Source: Owenia fusiformis
Lineage: Eukaryota > Annelida > Polychaeta > Sabellida > Oweniidae
Length of the DNA: 60,000 nucleotides
NCBI GenBank assembly: GCA_903813345.2
Contig: CAIIXF020000009.1
Coordinates: 14,584,347 to 14,644,346, forward strand
Direction of reading: 5' to 3'
The notes under the pieces were generated by a model. The model was given only the letters and a program-made list of their open reading frames with translations. It was not told the DNA's origin and searched no databases. The number at the start of each line of letters is the position of its first letter. Position 1 is the stretch's first letter. Positions 59,471 through 60,000 of the stretch are shown piece by piece. The position numbers and the translations under genes are program-made.

Positions 59471-60000
59471 GAAGGTGTATTCACCTCAGCCCAAATGGCG
59501 ACATGAATACATCCCTTAGAAATATATACAGATATTAAACGATCACAGAATTCAATATTTGTTATATTATTTCCTCATTAAATTAGAACACAATATCAAA
59601 GTTAGAAGTACACAATATTGTTATTATATGACGTTTAGTTTCAACATATTTCCAAACGTTTGCCAATATTCTGTTATAAATCACTATTTCAGTCACACCA
59701 TAATATATAAAAATTAGATTCGGATCTACCATGTTAAAGTCTATAGTCTTTGATAATTTGACATTTTGAATACATTTGTAAAATCTTTATCCCGCGTTTA
59801 TTATACAGTATTGAACCTTTTCTTTGGAGGACTTCCTGAAACAACTTCACCCTCTGTCATATTGGATAAAAATATTTTTTACTAAATTCCCGGGAATTAA
59901 GTGATGTGATGTCATTTTAATTGAATATATAGTGGTATTCACTAAAAATGACGTCATTGCCGGTGAAAACACTCTTCACAAGTTTTCTAAGCAGGGAGAC
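59471..60000. other. Window end, no confident gene
   Basis: AT-rich. A short minus-strand frame at about 59,858-59,802 reads VVSGSPPKKRFNTV before a stop. It could be the end of a transposon-type or nuclear protein, but no upstream exon supports it. Confidence 0.35.

Noticed and set aside
59802-59858. Minus-strand terminal exon reading VVSGSPPKKRFNTV
   Set aside because: Too short, no supporting upstream exon and no recognised family.

Overview
This is a eukaryotic genomic window, not a prokaryotic one. It is AT-rich, its genes are split into short exons with GT/AG borders, introns are long, and interspersed repeats are dense. Gene content (an atypical calpain, a CACHD1/alpha2delta-like protein, TMEM220, COPS3 and a small secreted cystine-knot peptide) together with the repeat style points to an invertebrate animal, most likely a marine lophotrochozoan such as a mollusc. 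That placement is an inference. I assembled exons by hand from splice sites, reading phase and family motifs.

Layout. 1-6,364 (+): 3' part of an atypical calpain with the catalytic His and Asn and tandem C2-like domains; the Cys exon lies left of the window. 6,365-9,946: intergenic, with one MITE candidate. 9,947-22,814 (-): a nineteen-exon secreted or membrane-anchored vWA/Cache protein of the CACHD1/alpha2delta family, whose first exon also carries a complete folate-receptor-like domain. 22,815-25,370: upstream region shared with TMEM220, filled by a fold-back element. 25,375-30,331 (+): complete TMEM220 gene with a 30-nt micro-exon. 30,332-34,291: repeats. 34,292-39,224 (+): two-exon secreted inhibitor-cystine-knot peptide gene whose 4.7-kb intron holds an exact 212-bp duplication, a TIR element and a 48-bp minisatellite. 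40,178-45,450 (-): last three exons of COPS3 (COP9 signalosome subunit 3), convergent with the knottin gene; a back-to-back AATAAA/TTTATT signal lies between them. 47,468-50,080 (-): decayed transposon gene with a PIN/FEN-like nuclease signature. 50,081-60,000: almost entirely repeats.

The genes do not form a pathway; they are ordinary neighbouring animal genes. The most unusual features are: (1) the folate-receptor-like domain fused in one exon to a CACHD1-like protein, with an internal signal-peptide-like stretch and no internal ATG between the two; (2) a microsatellite-bearing repeat family with Helentron/DINE-1 hallmarks, for which a nested copy reveals the empty site; (3) a fold-back transposon family (CACCCTTGG termini) present twice with perfect 5-bp target duplications, plus two other families with 5-bp duplications; (4) a MITE with a perfect 9-bp target duplication; (5) large palindromic repeats with matching architecture but different sequence.
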